The notes beneath the pieces were generated by a model, which searched no databases, was not told the origin of the DNA, and was given only the letters and a program-made list of their open reading frames with translations. DNA of 64,000 nt, taken from Cryptomeria japonica (Eukaryota > Streptophyta > Pinopsida > Cupressales > Cupressaceae). Below are positions 1 through 10,913 of this stretch, in pieces (position 1 is the first letter of the stretch; every line of letters begins with the position of its first letter). Position numbers and translations under genes: made by a program. The stretch covers positions 258,833,533-258,897,532 of the forward strand of contig NC_081410.1 in the NCBI RefSeq assembly GCF_030272615.1, given 5' to 3'.

Positions 1-375
1 ACAATATCATAGACGATTGCCAAAAGAAAATGAAATGATCCGTAACACATATGCAGAGAAATAATTTATCAGAATTTGTATTCCATTATGGTTCGTATAT
101 AGAAGACTTACAAGCTGTTAGACATCGCTATCTTGACCTTAATTCCTCCCCTACATTACAAAAATCATTCTCATATATATATGAGGATGAAAGCTTTTCA
201 TGAAGAGACACGACTTTTCGAAACACTAATCATTAGTTTGAGTGTTTCTAACAAACTTAAGCAAAAAGAGATTTAGAAGTCCTAAATGATGAATGTAGTC
301 ATCATTCTTGAAGGTTTTGATTCGAGCACTCTGTTTCTTCAATTCATCTCCCTGCGACAGATACTTGAATATCAT

Positions 376-3300
376 CTAGTTGACAGTAGGGGCCATATCC
401 TTACTTTGATCTATTTCTGACAAGGCCCAATCCTTGACGCTGATAAGCTCTTTTCGCAAGTCTTCCAAGGATATCACTTCTCCTTCTTTGTAAACAGAGG
501 GCATTCCAACAGGTTTCTCATCATCCAATTCCTTCAGATCTCTTCTCAGCGTATCTTCAAGTTTAACATGATTCTCCATATACGCAGTCCCCTTAGTTTT
601 TTCTTCTGGTGTCATGGCATCTATATTATTCAGTACTTCATGCAGTCGTGCTTTTAATCTCTCATGCTCTATTAACGCCTTTATTGTTCCACTATATACT
701 TTCCAATATGGTTCAACCTGCAAGAGCATGGTGTTAAACCGATGTCCTATGATATCATTGACCAGTTTGTCCATCCTTTGTTGGATACCTTCTGCGTGTT
801 TATTGGCCTTTTCTGCTTGATATTTCCAGTACAGAGAATCAGAGACATCGTCCAAGCTACGTCCCGTAGGGTATGCGGTGTACTCGCTTATAGGAGTCCC
901 TGTCTCTAGTTGCAATATTTTTGCTTGCAACTTTTGATTCTCCTCTTTAGACTTTTCATACAACCCCTTATATGTGACGTTCTCTCTGACCAAAAATTAT
1001 GTCTAGTCCAAGTTCAATCTAGCAACATCCAAGTTGAGTTTAACAGTGACCCTAGGGTCAGTTTTTCCAACCTGATGAACCATGAGGTGTCCAAAGGTTT
1101 CTTCAATGTCTACAATGATAGGCCTCTTCCCCTTTGGATATAATGCCCATTGTAGGAGAGCTTTCTTGTCTGGATCATATCCAGAGCCTAGGAACAATTT
1201 ATCTATCTCCTGAGGCAACACCTGTTGATTCAGGTCTTGTTTTTTCAAGAACCCGTCGAATAAAAGTGCTGAGTTTATATCCCAACCAGAAAAGATGATT
1301 ACACCGGCCTCTTTTAGTAATTTCCTCCCTCTCTCAAGAGTCATATCTTTCATGAGGACATCAATCTCATCCTGCAATTTCTTCATCTGTTCTTCCTCTG
1401 GTCTTCCAGCAATGCTTCGTTTTACATGAGCTCCTTTGTATTGGTATAAAAATGAGAGAAATTCCCTAGAAGAGGCGAATCCATCATCAACAACAAAATC
1501 TTCATGTTCAGTCATCCTTATATCGACGACATCCTTAATATTGATTTCACCAGTGTCCATATTCATTTCTGCTTCGAAACCAGGAGGATAATCTTCTCTA
1601 GGAGAATCAGTAGGGATACTACTAGCAGTCAATTTTGGTGACATGTGAGCTAAGGGTTGACTATCCTTCTCAGTATTAATGAAATGAAGGAATTGCGAGG
1701 GCACTCTATGCATGATCTCTGCTTCATGTTGAAGCAGCCTTTTAGCCACTTCCAAAGGATCTTAGAGATTTCCAATTAGATCTCCATCTATCATTCCCCT
1801 TGCCCTTTTCCATTTGTAGGCCTCCCAAACTAACTCACTCTTTTCTCTCAAAGCTTTGGCCTCTTCTCTTTCAAGATTCTTAATCAGATCATCTGGCATT
1901 TTGGCCACATGTATTCCAGCTTTGAGTTTTTGTGATGCTCTGGTAGCTCTTATATATCCTTTAGGATCAAAGTTCTCTCTAGGCTCACCCAGAGTCATGC
2001 CATAGTAGTCTAACTTGTTCTGCAGTAAATGATAACTTTTTGAACTTTTAACAATGAAATCAGAGAAAACCAATAAACCTGGAACGATGGATTGTTTACC
2101 AAAATCTGTTAAGTGTTTAGCACTGACAATAGACAATTGTCTTATGATCTCCAAGCTAGCCACCCTGTTTGGCACTGTAATTGGAAGCATGTGGGGTTTC
2201 CCCTCATATCCAAATATCCTGATTTCTATGTGATTATCATGGCAATACCAATCACCCCAATTATGTTCAATCTGTGACTCTGGAGAGAAGTCCTTTGGTC
2301 TGAGGAATCTCTTGATTTCAGGGGACAAAGTGTAATCCCTGTGTTGCCCAAAAGCTGCACTAAGGGGTTTCACAAAATATTCTTGAAAGTGCCAGTACTG
2401 GTTGTTCATGAACCTTTGGTCCCATGCAGAAACCCATAACTGAACTGGTTTCTTCAGACCATTCTTGTCGTAAGATCTAATGCAGAAATCATCTGACCAG
2501 AAGTTAATCTCTTGTCCACAATAAAGAATGATATGCATTAACAAGGAGTATAATGAAAAATGAATATTCACAAGGTCCCCTTTCAATTTTTCCAACCCAT
2601 GATTTAAGGCATCTGCAACATAAGTGGCAAAATCAAATGACCTAGGGTCTTTTGACTGTAAGTCAGCACACAGAACCATAACCCCAATATCCATGAGTGG
2701 ATGAGCCTCTAGGCCTAGTACTTGGGCTGCAGCATAATATGTATATTTGAAATATGGATGGAAGCGGTTGACATCAAACGACACTTTGTCATCTTTGCTA
2801 AACGGAACAAATGACCCACCCACTTTTGGCCTGTGAATAGGTATCCTCCAAGTCCTGTAAATGTTTTCCAAACTAAAGAATTCTTGTGAAAGTTTCTTCA
2901 TATCGATACTCTCCTCCACCTCCTAGTCTAAATCAAACACCATATCAATAGTTTGTTTATTAATCACCACTAATGGATTCCCTCTGTAATCACATATGGT
3001 TTTGGTCCTCAGGTTATAACAATCTACCAGAGCTTTCATTAATTCTACATCTACAAACACGTTCGGGACTACCAATTTGCCTAAGTTCTTCTTCCATAGA
3101 TTACTTATGGGTTCAAGAGCATCCCTTCTTTTGTAACTAAATAAGAATAACTCATGTCCTCTGATTTCAGTCCAAATGTCTCCTAGATTTTCAAATCTAT
3201 CCTCCAATCCTTCTTCTTCACTTTTTGATCTTTTTGGACCTTACACTAGATGAGGGACACTGGTCTAACAAATCCAGAGTCAGAGCTCTCCCTTCCTTCT

Positions 3301-3406
3301 TTTGTCTTTTGGGCTTCTCTTCAGGGTTTAGCTCTTTTCCTTTCCTACTCTTTTTAGAAGAAGAAGATGAAGGTTCCATGATTACAGCAAATACGAGAGA
3401 CAACAC
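376..3406 (-). pseudogene. LTR-resident ORF, left copy (uncharacterised retroelement protein, broken)
   Basis: Reading down the minus strand, pieces at 3406-3218, 3207-2923, 2919-1762, 1755-1003 and 993-376 form one long coding region. It starts MEPSSSSSKKSRKGKE, a serine-rich then lysine-rich, nuclear-localisation-like leader. A roughly 500-residue region of unknown fold follows (...FLFSYKRRD..., ...YYAAAQVLGLEAHPLMD...). The C-terminal third is charged and coiled-coil-like (KSKEENQKLQAKILQLE; RLKARLHEVLNN). Breaks: a frameshift near 3231 from an inserted T; stops at 2923-2925 (TAG, where the other LTR has TGG), 1003-1005 (TAG versus CAG) and 997-999 (TAA versus GAA). A TAA at 1759-1761 is shared by both LTRs, so it either predates insertion or genuinely divides two proteins. 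I do not recognise the protein; it resembles plant retroelement-associated proteins of unknown function rather than any gag or pol domain. Confidence 0.75.
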
Positions 3407-3683
3407 TTACTTGGAGAAATGCCCAGCTCTTTTGATTGTCGTTCGCAAGTTTCCGCAAGTTCTTCACAATTTTGAGTCTTTTAGCATTGATCTGGTTCTT
3501 ATGAAAATTCAATCAGTTCAACTGTAATCGTATGGGCAACTTGTTCACGGTTAATGTTCTGCATCTACAACGGCTACTCAAGTGTTTAAACTTAATTGCA
3601 GATGTGACATTCCTCACTTGGGCCTTTAACTCTTTCGCGGGAAGTACAGTTCGATCAAAGTGATCATATTTCAAGTTATCGAT

Positions 3684-4226
3684 GAAACCCTTGTCTTCGG
3701 CCGAGTGTTTAAATCTTTCATCGAAAGCCCATTCCCTTCGATACTATTCTTTCGATGAGTAGCCCATGTCGAGAAGCCACCTTCAAGACTCATCGAAATC
3801 ATTCTCTCATCAATAGACCTCTTTTTCGATAAGTCACTCGCACGTTTCATCGAAATCATTCTTTCGATGAGTTCCTTTCTTCGGTGAAGGCTCATGTATG
3901 TTCATCGACATTCCTTTTTCATCGATATCCTCCTTTATCGATGAAACACCTTTGCTTTTGTTCGACATTATGTCATCGATGAAAACTTGCATTTCGATGA
4001 ATGCTTTATGAGTTTCTTCGGTAATGATATTCCTTCGAAATTACCTTTTTGCCTTTTTGCCTTTTGTTTCTTACCTTTTCGATGAAACTTGGAGTATCGA
4101 TGAGTGATTTTTTTTTATATTCATCAAAGGTGACTTTTTGCCGAAATATTTCTGCTTGGTACCTTATGTACTTTGTTTCGATGAAAATACTCTTTCGATG
4201 AAGCTTCTTTTGAAATGCTCGATACA
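3684..4226 (-). promoter_or_regulatory. Cluster of TCGATGA/TCATCGA motifs in the LTR promoter region
   Basis: About 16 copies of TCGATGA or its complement TCATCGA (often extended to TTTCATCGAAA or ATCGATGAAAC) occur in about 540 bp, in both orientations and at irregular spacing. In element orientation this lies just downstream of the LTR's TATA-like stretch and upstream of the LTR ORF. The matching cluster in the other LTR is at 15277-15820. Dense repetition of a short palindrome-like motif suggests enhancer or protein-binding sites. The function is inferred. Confidence 0.5.
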
Positions 4227-4263
4227 ATTTGCTGGCCGAAAAATCTTTTAGTCTTTACACCTA

Positions 4264-4312
4264 TGGAAATATATATTTTTTTATATATATTTTTTTATTT
4301 TCAAATATAGTG
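4264..4312 (-). promoter_or_regulatory. TATA-like stretch at the start of the LTR (U3)
   Basis: Within the first ~55 bp of the LTR in element orientation the sequence alternates TATATATA and A-runs (AAATATATATAAAAAAATATATA-like). This is the best core-promoter candidate in the LTR. If used, transcription would start near the beginning of the LTR and the LTR ORF would sit in the 5' leader of the full-length RNA. Identical in the right LTR at about 15857-15905. AT-richness alone could also explain it. Confidence 0.4.
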
Positions 4313-4450
4313 TCCAACAGCGGCTCTGACTGAGGATGGAGGCATATTGAATATGTCTTCAAGAATTCAGAATCTCTGGTTAGCACAGATATATGATGGT
4401 ATTTAGAATGGAAATGGATCCTAATCTACTGTACATGTGATATAGTATGT

Positions 4451-6775
4451 TCAGAAAAAGAAGTTCTTTAAGAATTGCCCATGTACTGGCAATTCTTGGA
4501 CCTCCCCTATTGTGTTTTGAAGCAAATAAGAATCCTCCCCTTTTTTATCTAGGATCACATATGGGCCGATCCATAAGGCTTCAAATTTACCATGCTTGCC
4601 TTTGTCTTGACTCCTGGAATTCCACATTAAAACCCAATCACCTACACAAAATTTTCTATTTGATGTCCTCTTGTCATATAACTTCTTCATTTGATTTTGA
4701 ATCCTGACATTCTGCTTTTGAGCTTCTGCCCTGACTTCATCAAGTTCTACTAACTGCATTATCCTTTCTTGTGATGGATCTTCAACATCTATCTCTTCTT
4801 GAGTCATGAATCTATATACAGGCAAGAGATTATCCAAAGGTAGTTTGGCCCTTTTGCCATAAACCAATTCAAATGGAGACTTTCCTGTAGATTTCTTCAC
4901 AGTTATCCTATCTGCCCACAGTGCAAGATTCAACTTTGAATCCCATGCTTTTTTGTTCTGTCCCAACATCTTTTTGATGATCTTTAGGATATTCTTGTTG
5001 CTAGATTCAGCTTGTCCATTCCCTTGAGGGTGGTAGGGAGAAGAATGTGATATCTTAATGCCATATTCTCCACAAAAAGTGTTGAACTCTTCTGATCTAA
5101 AGGACATGCCATTGTCTAAGATGATCCTTGCAGGGACACCGAATCTAGAAATAATGTTTTCCATTAAGAATTTTATCACCACTTTGCTAGTGGCCTGTCT
5201 GGTGGGTATTGCCTCCACCCATTTGGTAAAATAGTCTGTAGTGACCAATATCCATCTGTGTCCTCCACTAGATTTTTCTGATATTTCCCCTATAAAGTCT
5301 ATTCCCCATTGTTGAAATGGTTCCTCAGCCAACATTGGTCTCAATGGGAGTGATCCTTGATACTTTGTTTTGTTTGAGAACTTCTGACAAGCTTCACACT
5401 TTCTGACATATCTATAAGAATCATTGAAGACACATGGCCAATAATATCCAGCTCTCAATATTTTATGTGCTGTAGTCTTGGCTGAGAAATGACCACCACA
5501 AACCCCATCATGCATTTCATGAAGAACTTTGTCTGCCTGGTAGTTGTCTAGACATAATAACAATATCCCATCTCTATTTTTCCAATATAAGTCCCCATTG
5601 ATAATCACATATCTTGCTGATTTTAGCTTCAAAGCTCTCTTCTGACTATCGGTCATACCATCTGGACATTTCAAGTGCTTAAGGTAATACATGATATCAG
5701 TGTACCATGCTGTTCTCTCAATACTGAAGTTAGCTTCTTCCCATCCAACTTGATTCACACCAGATTCCTCAATTTCAGTTCCTGTCATGAGTTTGGCCAA
5801 CCCTTGTCCTTTGATAACCTGTGAAATTTTGAGCTCAATGTTAAATTCTTGTATCTGATTGATCCATTTGCATCTTTTGCCCGTGACCTCAGTCTGTCTG
5901 AAGATATCTTTTACTTCTGCATTGGGGACATAAGCTATAACTTCAGCCCCTACTAAGTATGGTCTAAATTGTTTCACTGCTTTGACCAAAGCATAGGCTT
6001 GCTTTTCGTTCAGTTCATATTTTACTTCTGAAGGGCTCAAAGACTTGCTAAAGTATGCAATGGGCTGTTCATACCCCTCTGAATTCTTCTGTAACAACAC
6101 TGCTGCTATAGTGTGACAAGAAGCGAATGAGAATATTATAAAAGGTTTACCAAAATCTGAGGAAATTAATACTGGTGCCTCGGAAATTGCCCTTTTGATT
6201 GCCACAAAGGAATCCATTGCTTCTTCGGTCCAATCTATCTGGGCCTCTTTTTTTAACACCCTCACTATAGGTTTTACTATGTCTACAAAATTCAAAATAA
6301 ATCTTCTCACAAAATTAATTTGTCCCAAGAATGATTGAATGTCTTTGATAGTTCGGGGGATGGGAACCTCATTAATAGCTGCTACCCTTTCAGGGTCAAT
6401 TCTTACTCCCTCCTTGGATACTATGTGTCCAAGTAATTTTCCCTCTTCAACACCAAAGTGGCATTTTTTAGGATTCAAGGAAATCCCATATTCTAAGGCC
6501 CTTTTAAATATCTTTTCAAGGTGTTCACAGTGATCATCAGCTTTCTTTGAGTATGCAGTCAGATCGTCTTGGTATACTACCATGATTACATCAATCAATT
6601 CTGCAAAAGCCACATCCATTGCCCTTTGAAAAGTAGCTCCAGCATTGGTCAATCCAAATGGCATTCGTGCATAGACATAAGTGCCCCATGGAGTTGTGAA
6701 GGCTGTCTTATATTTTTCAGTTTCTCTAACTTTCACCTGATTGTAACCTAAAAATCCATCCATCATAGACAGCAA
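4451..6775 (-). pseudogene. Ogre-like pol, C-terminal part: RT fingers/palm to thumb, degenerate RNase H, integrase
   Basis: Open for 774 codons. Residues 1-180 are RT: catalytic Asp in MMDGFLGYNQ and the YQDD box at 68-71. Residues 210-330 align with gypsy RNase H, but all three catalytic acids are replaced: Phe217 (FSFAS, usually TDAS), Gln259 (NEKQA) and Pro284 (AYVPN, usually YTDH). Integrase follows: zinc domain His422, His429, Cys460, Cys463, then the DDE core Asp493 (GIDFIG), Asp554 (ILDNG), Glu590 (GQAES), all intact. The C-terminus carries a GPY-like stretch (WIGPYVILDKK) and no chromodomain. It continues in frame into the upstream RT piece through one TAG at 6791-6793, so the split is secondary. 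Integrase joins element cDNA to the host genome. Confidence 0.92.
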
Positions 6776-6793
6776 CTCACACCCTGTTACCTT

Positions 6794-7597
6794 CTACAGC
6801 ATGTTATCCATATTTGGCAATGGATAATTATCCTTTAGAGATGATATGTTTAAATTCCTAAAGTCTACACATAATCTAATATCCCCATTTTTCTTCCTAA
6901 CTGGTACCAAGTTAGAAACCCATGTGGAATATCTGCATGGTTCAATTATTCCCGCGTCTTTCATCTTTATAATCTCTTCCCTCATTTTTGGTAACAATGT
7001 TGGATTAATAAGTCTTTGCTTTTGTCTGAATGGTTTAGCTTCTGGTTTAAGTGGTATCTCATGTTGAAAGAGATCTTCCCTGTAAGCTTTGAGATCTTCA
7101 TAAGACCATGCAAACACATGTTTGTATCTTTTTAGCAACATTATCAGTTGTTGCCTCATAGCAGGAGTTAATTTTTTTCCAATAAAAACATTTCTGGGGG
7201 CTCCTTCATTCCCTAGGTTGATTTGTTCAACATCACTCTCTTTAACAGCTGACCCTTTGGTTTCAATCACATCTTGAGCATTAAAAGTTCTTTCTAATGC
7301 TACTAGGCCTTTTGGCAATTTATTTGACTTTAGTTGTATAATTTCATGTCCAAATAAAGTTTCCTTACCTTCAGTTTTTTCCACAAAGTCATTAAAATTT
7401 ATAGCTTGAGCCTGATAATGATCAACACACTGTAAGAAGTTCAGCAAATCTGCATCATCTTGAAACACTTGCCAATTATACAAGTTGTTAGGAACATATG
7501 GTCTTACTTTCATCTCTACTTCATATATCCTAGTTAGCGTTATATCATTGCCTTTTAATGCAATATTTGCTAAAAAATCTACCATGATGTTCTTCAA
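6794..7597 (-). pseudogene. Ogre-like pol, middle part: end of archaeal-type RNase H, linker, RT N-terminus
   Basis: The first residues (MKNIMVDFLANIAL) are the last helix of the upstream RNase H: the VDFLA Asp matches the fourth active-site acid of that family (N..AD.LA pattern). A linker of about 120 residues follows, then the gypsy RT start: LKRYKHVFAWSYEDL, KPFRQKQRLINP, KMREEIIKMKDAGII, VRKKNGDIRLCVDFRNLN and DNYPLPNMDNML. Reading through the in-frame TAG at its end leads directly into the catalytic MMDG motif. It is joined to the upstream piece in the same frame by a single TAG at 7616-7618. Confidence 0.9.
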
Positions 7598-7615
7598 CCT
7601 ATCTATCCAGTTTAT

Positions 7616-8143
7616 CTAAAAAGCATCAAAAAGCTCCATGGTATCCCATACAACATTCCTGTATTGTTTCAGTCTTAAGTGTTTTGAGGCATATTTTTCC
7701 TTTACTTGTGAGACTATCAGTTGTGAATCACCAAAGACGCTTATCAATTTGATTCCATGTTTGACTGCTATGTTAAGACCAGTGAGTAGGGCTTCATATT
7801 CGGCAATGTTATTTGTACACTCAAATAACAACTTGAAAGAATATTTGTAAGTTTCCCCTGTGGGTGAAATAAAAAGGATTCCAGCCCCACTTCTTTCCTT
7901 GCTACAAGACCCATCAAAGAACATTTTCCATATTTGATCATCCTTTTTAGTTAGACATGACTCAATGGGGATCCACTCTTTAAATTTAGGTTTTGTTAAC
8001 TGTACCTGGAAGTTGTCCATGTCAGTTTGTAAAAAACATATTTGGTTCACTGTTTCTTCCATGTCTTCTATGATATATGTGGACCGGGGTTCCCTGTCAA
8101 TCTTTATTTCCTGCCCATTGACTGGAATCGTAGCATATGACAA
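7616..8143 (-). pseudogene. Archaeal-type RNase H (aRNH) between protease and RT
   Basis: Residues 70-160 match the archaeal/plant-type RNase H fold: Asp77 (FFDGSCSKERSGAGI), Glu115 (NNIAEYEALLTGL), Asp139 (VFGDSQLIVSQV), with the last acid in VDFLA just past the TAG at 7616-7618. All four active-site acids are therefore present. The enzyme degrades RNA in RNA-DNA hybrids during reverse transcription. Tat-lineage elements are known to carry such an extra RNase H. Here it lies upstream of RT, whereas in angiosperm Ogre elements, as I recall, it lies downstream of RT-RH. Residues 1-65 are a linker from the protease. One in-frame TAG (8144-8146) separates it from the protease. Confidence 0.9.
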
Positions 8144-8146
8144 ATC

Positions 8147-8521
8147 CTACTGTACATATCCACCAATTAGATTCGACCATTGTCTAGACAACAACATTCC
8201 ATAGTTTGGAGGAACATCTACCACTATAATATATGTTTTATATGATGCTTCCGGACAGGCCGCCAATCTGAACTCTACATCCTTCATGATACCAACCACC
8301 GGGACTGATCTATTATCCATGGCATAGCATTTCCCAAAGGTAGTATCAACTTTCAATCCCAGTTCTTTCATCACCCCAACAGGCATGACATTTATGGCTA
8401 CTCCTGAATCGATCATACAATTCTTTATTTTTTTTTTGTTTATCACCAAAGTAAGATAAAATGGGTCTACCTGTGTTGGGCTTTTAGTTATAGTGGACCC
8501 TAAATATATAACTGGGGCCAT
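8147..8521 (-). pseudogene. Ogre-like aspartic protease
   Basis: The active site is in MIDSGVAINVMPVGVMKELGL (Asp-Ser-Gly, where most retrotransposons have DTG or DSG), followed by YKTYIIVVDVPPNYGMLLSRQW, the flap-to-LLGR region, with LLSR in place of LLGR. It acts as a homodimer to cut the gag-pol polyprotein. It begins in the same frame as the upstream spacer; a TAG at 8558-8560 lies between them. Together with neighbouring pieces it was a single gag-pro-pol frame. Confidence 0.85.
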
Positions 8522-8557
8522 TTGTTCATTATTGTCACTTGTTGGGACCTCTTGTTT

Positions 8558-8830
8558 CTATTCATTAACTTTTTCTTCTTGGACACCTAAAATCATCTCC
8601 AAAGTTTTTTCTCTATACTCAGGAAACCTCATTATTTCCATCAATGGAACAGAAACTTTTAATTGTGTTAATGTAGTTGAGATATCAAATGAGGTAGAGT
8701 GTTGTGATGAAGGGAGTTTTACTGTTTCTTCCTTTTGAACATCAGGACCCTTCTTATTATTCTTTGGTACAACCTCCTTAGTCATAGCTCCTTTGTTTAT
8801 TTGCTTGAGTGTCTCATTAGTTTCTTTCAT
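8558..8830 (-). pseudogene. Linker between gag and protease of the Ogre-like element
   Basis: A charged, Lys/Glu-rich linker with no recognised domain (KEETVKLPSSQHSTSFDIS; FPEYREKTLEMILGVQEE). It sits between the gag zinc knuckle and the protease, where Tat/Ogre polyproteins have a long low-complexity spacer. Upstream, at 8831-8880, the frame shifts twice: NPEQGKPTSLL is readable in another frame. Continuity with gag is therefore lost here. Confidence 0.65.
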
Positions 8831-8876
8831 AAAAGACTAGTAGGTTTACCTTGCTCTGGATTCACCACCCTATTCC

Positions 8877-9446
8877 TTAAATCATAGGTCCTTTTTGCTT
8901 GTGCAATGGCATAAGCTGTAATTCTTCTTTTTCTTCTTCAGTAGGGATTCTGAGCTTAACACTTTCATTTTTGCTGGTGGTCACAGGTAAGACAGAGCAT
9001 TGATCAATATTCATGGAATCTGACCTTCCTTCCTGACTAAATGATATCATATTAACAGTTGAATCATCCACATGTTCTTCATAACTATCCTCCTCCTCTT
9101 GCAATCCTTTTGCTACTGCACACAAAGAAGAAGCATGTGGCATATTGCAAGCGTAACACCACATGTCATCATCTTGAGTATAATTTACTGTTCTTTTTAA
9201 AGGATCTGGAATTTGTTGATTATCTCTATGGTTCCTGTCTACTGGTTTCCCATCCTTCCATGTAGTGTTATAAGGCATATCATGCAGTCTGGGCCTCTCA
9301 GGACGGTAGTATTGTTGTTTTTCTGTTTTGTTCACTCTTACAAATAAATCTTTCAGGGCATTTAAAACTTTGTCCAGCTTATCTTCATCTCTATTAGCCT
9401 TGGGTGCTCTAGGATTGTACAACCTTGCATCCTCTCTTTTTCCCAC
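8877..9446 (-). pseudogene. Ogre-like gag C-terminus with zinc knuckle (nucleocapsid)
   Basis: The nucleocapsid knuckle is WCYACNMPHASSLCA. Its spacing is Cys-X2-Cys-X3-His-X4-Cys, one residue shorter than the usual CCHC and, as I recall, seen in Tat/Ogre gag. It binds the RNA genome in the particle. Upstream residues are basic and Arg/Pro-rich (YYRPERPRLHDMPYN). It continues the main gag frame through one TAA at 9471-9473. Confidence 0.8.
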
Positions 9447-9470
9447 TTTACTAGCAGCCTTTCTGTTGTT

Positions 9471-10799
9471 TTATATAACAATGGCATCTTTCATAACATC
9501 CCGGAGGTCTCTGGGATTTCTGGTTCTCAGCTCATAGTTTGTTTTACTGTCATAAGCATTGATATAATACAGAATGCTCACCTCGGGTACTGGTTCCATC
9601 CTATTGGGGATTTTGTTTAGAACCCTGTTAAATCTTTTGTTAAAATCTATCACTGATTCATTTTGCTCCTTCTTTATACTGATGATTTCGTGCAAAGCAA
9701 ACTCAGGGCTATTATGGTCTCCATACTGCTCAAGGAACAAATCTTTGAATCCTGCAAGATCTCTAATGGATGCATCAGGCAACGTCCTAAACCAATCTCT
9801 TGCATCTTCTATTAATGATTGCATAAACAACCTGATCTTGACATCTTCATATGGTAACCCAAAATCCTCAATTACTGCATCAAAGGCTTTACAATGAGCC
9901 TCACCTGAAACTGCATTACTTCCTGTGAATCTTGGTATGGCTGTCCTGATTTCATTTGGGATAGGATATGGGTACACCATCATTCCTGAAAAATCAAACT
10001 GCCTCATTTGCTCCATATTTATTAGTCCATGCCCTCCATGAGGATTCCCAAAGTTTTGGTTCATATTACCATATAAGGGTATTTGATTTTGATAAGGAAG
10101 AGGGTATTGATTCTGGTGTTGATATTGAAACTGATTAGGGGGTGGATGTTGGTTATGAAATTGACCAGGAGGTGGGTACAAATTATGAGTAGTGAAGTTT
10201 GTATGCGAATTTGGCTGGACTGGTGGTGCACTTGATTGCACATGATCATCCCTTTTGTTACCAAATAGGGGATTCTCATAAGCCTTAAAATCATTACTCT
10301 TTATTTTACCCACTCCCTGAGCATATTTTTTCTTGTAGTTGTTTATATCTTTATTAAAGTCATCCTCACCAACATTTATGCCTAATCTAGCACACAGTTC
10401 CAGACATTCCTGAGTCCTTCCTGAATCTCTCATCTCAGCAGCTGCCTCCATCATTTGTCTAGTTAAATCTGTAAATCTATCTGCAGGATCCACCATACCT
10501 GATCCTGATGAAAGCGGTGTGTTCTGTCTAGACCGTGCTTCGTGACTTTCGAAACCAGGGGGAATTTGGCATCGCCCCTTCTGAGCTTTATATGCTGCAA
10601 CCAAATCCTCATTCACTAGGCTTGAAGTAGTTGCTCCATCTTGTTCTCTTAAAGGTGAATGTTGGTTGCCTTCATATTTATACTGACTGTACCGTTCTCT
10701 CATGGATTCATTCATGGATTCTTTGTTTTTGTTCTTCCCTTGAGAGAAGTCTAATTGGGATAAAGATTGTCCTTTCGTGACTGATCTCGTTCCGTGCAT
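9471..10799 (-). pseudogene. Ogre-like gag (capsid)
   Basis: 442 codons. Residues 1-200 are low complexity with Gln/Asn/Pro-rich repeats (HNQHPPPNQFQYQHQNQYP). Residues 270-430 are a retrotransposon gag capsid domain: AIPRFTGSNAVSGEAHCKAFD, IRLFMQSLIEDARDWFRTLP, SIRDLAGFKDLFLEQYGD and SVIDFNKRFNRVLNKIP. The start ATG lies 118 bp inside the 5' LTR edge, so no separate ORF1 fits between LTR and gag, unlike described Ogre elements. Ends at TAA, after which the same frame continues into the zinc knuckle. Confidence 0.9.
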
Positions 10800-10895
10800 T
10801 GATATTTTTAATTCAGAGTCGCCACCTCTTTCCTAGAGGATATAAGTTACTTATTTCTTCTGAGTCCTCTCCCACAATAGAGTCTTAATAATTCT

Positions 10896-10913
10896 TCCCC
10901 AGCAGAGTCGCCA
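10896..10913 (-). other. Primer-binding site of the Ogre-like element
   Basis: On the minus strand the 18 nt begin TGGCGACTCTGC and end TGGGGA, three bases inside the LTR end at 10917. A TGG start (complement of a tRNA CCA end) at this spacing defines the element's orientation. From memory this matches the tRNA-Arg primer reported for Ogre elements. It clearly differs from the TGGTATCAGAGC (iMet) sites elsewhere in this window. Confidence 0.8.

Larger units (their letters stand above)
1..4319 (-). repeat. 3' LTR of the Ogre-like element (partial)
   Basis: Matches 11595-15912 along its whole length with only scattered substitutions and one extra T near 3231, which shifts the offset between copies from 11594 to 11593. 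The inner end, next to the integrase side, is at 4319 (...GTGTCCAACA). In element orientation it holds a TATA-like stretch, a cluster of TCGATGA motifs and a long ORF (3406 down to 376). Bases 1-375 are the non-coding part downstream of that ORF. Confidence 0.9.

Noticed and set aside
614-820. Plus-strand ORF within the LTR (also 12208-12414)
   Set aside because: Antisense shadow of the LTR ORF's coiled-coil region; no domain, no independent codon pattern.
1759-1761. The shared TAA treated as decay
   Set aside because: It is in both LTRs, which were identical at insertion, so it cannot be called post-insertion damage. It may be a genuine end of the first protein; left undecided.
3684-4226. 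CRISPR-like array of short repeats
   Set aside because: Motif spacing is irregular and in both orientations, without unique equal-length spacers; this is a eukaryotic LTR.
8493-8738. Plus-strand ORF over the Ogre gag-protease linker
   Set aside because: Shadow of the coding strand; the opposite frame gives the retroelement linker.
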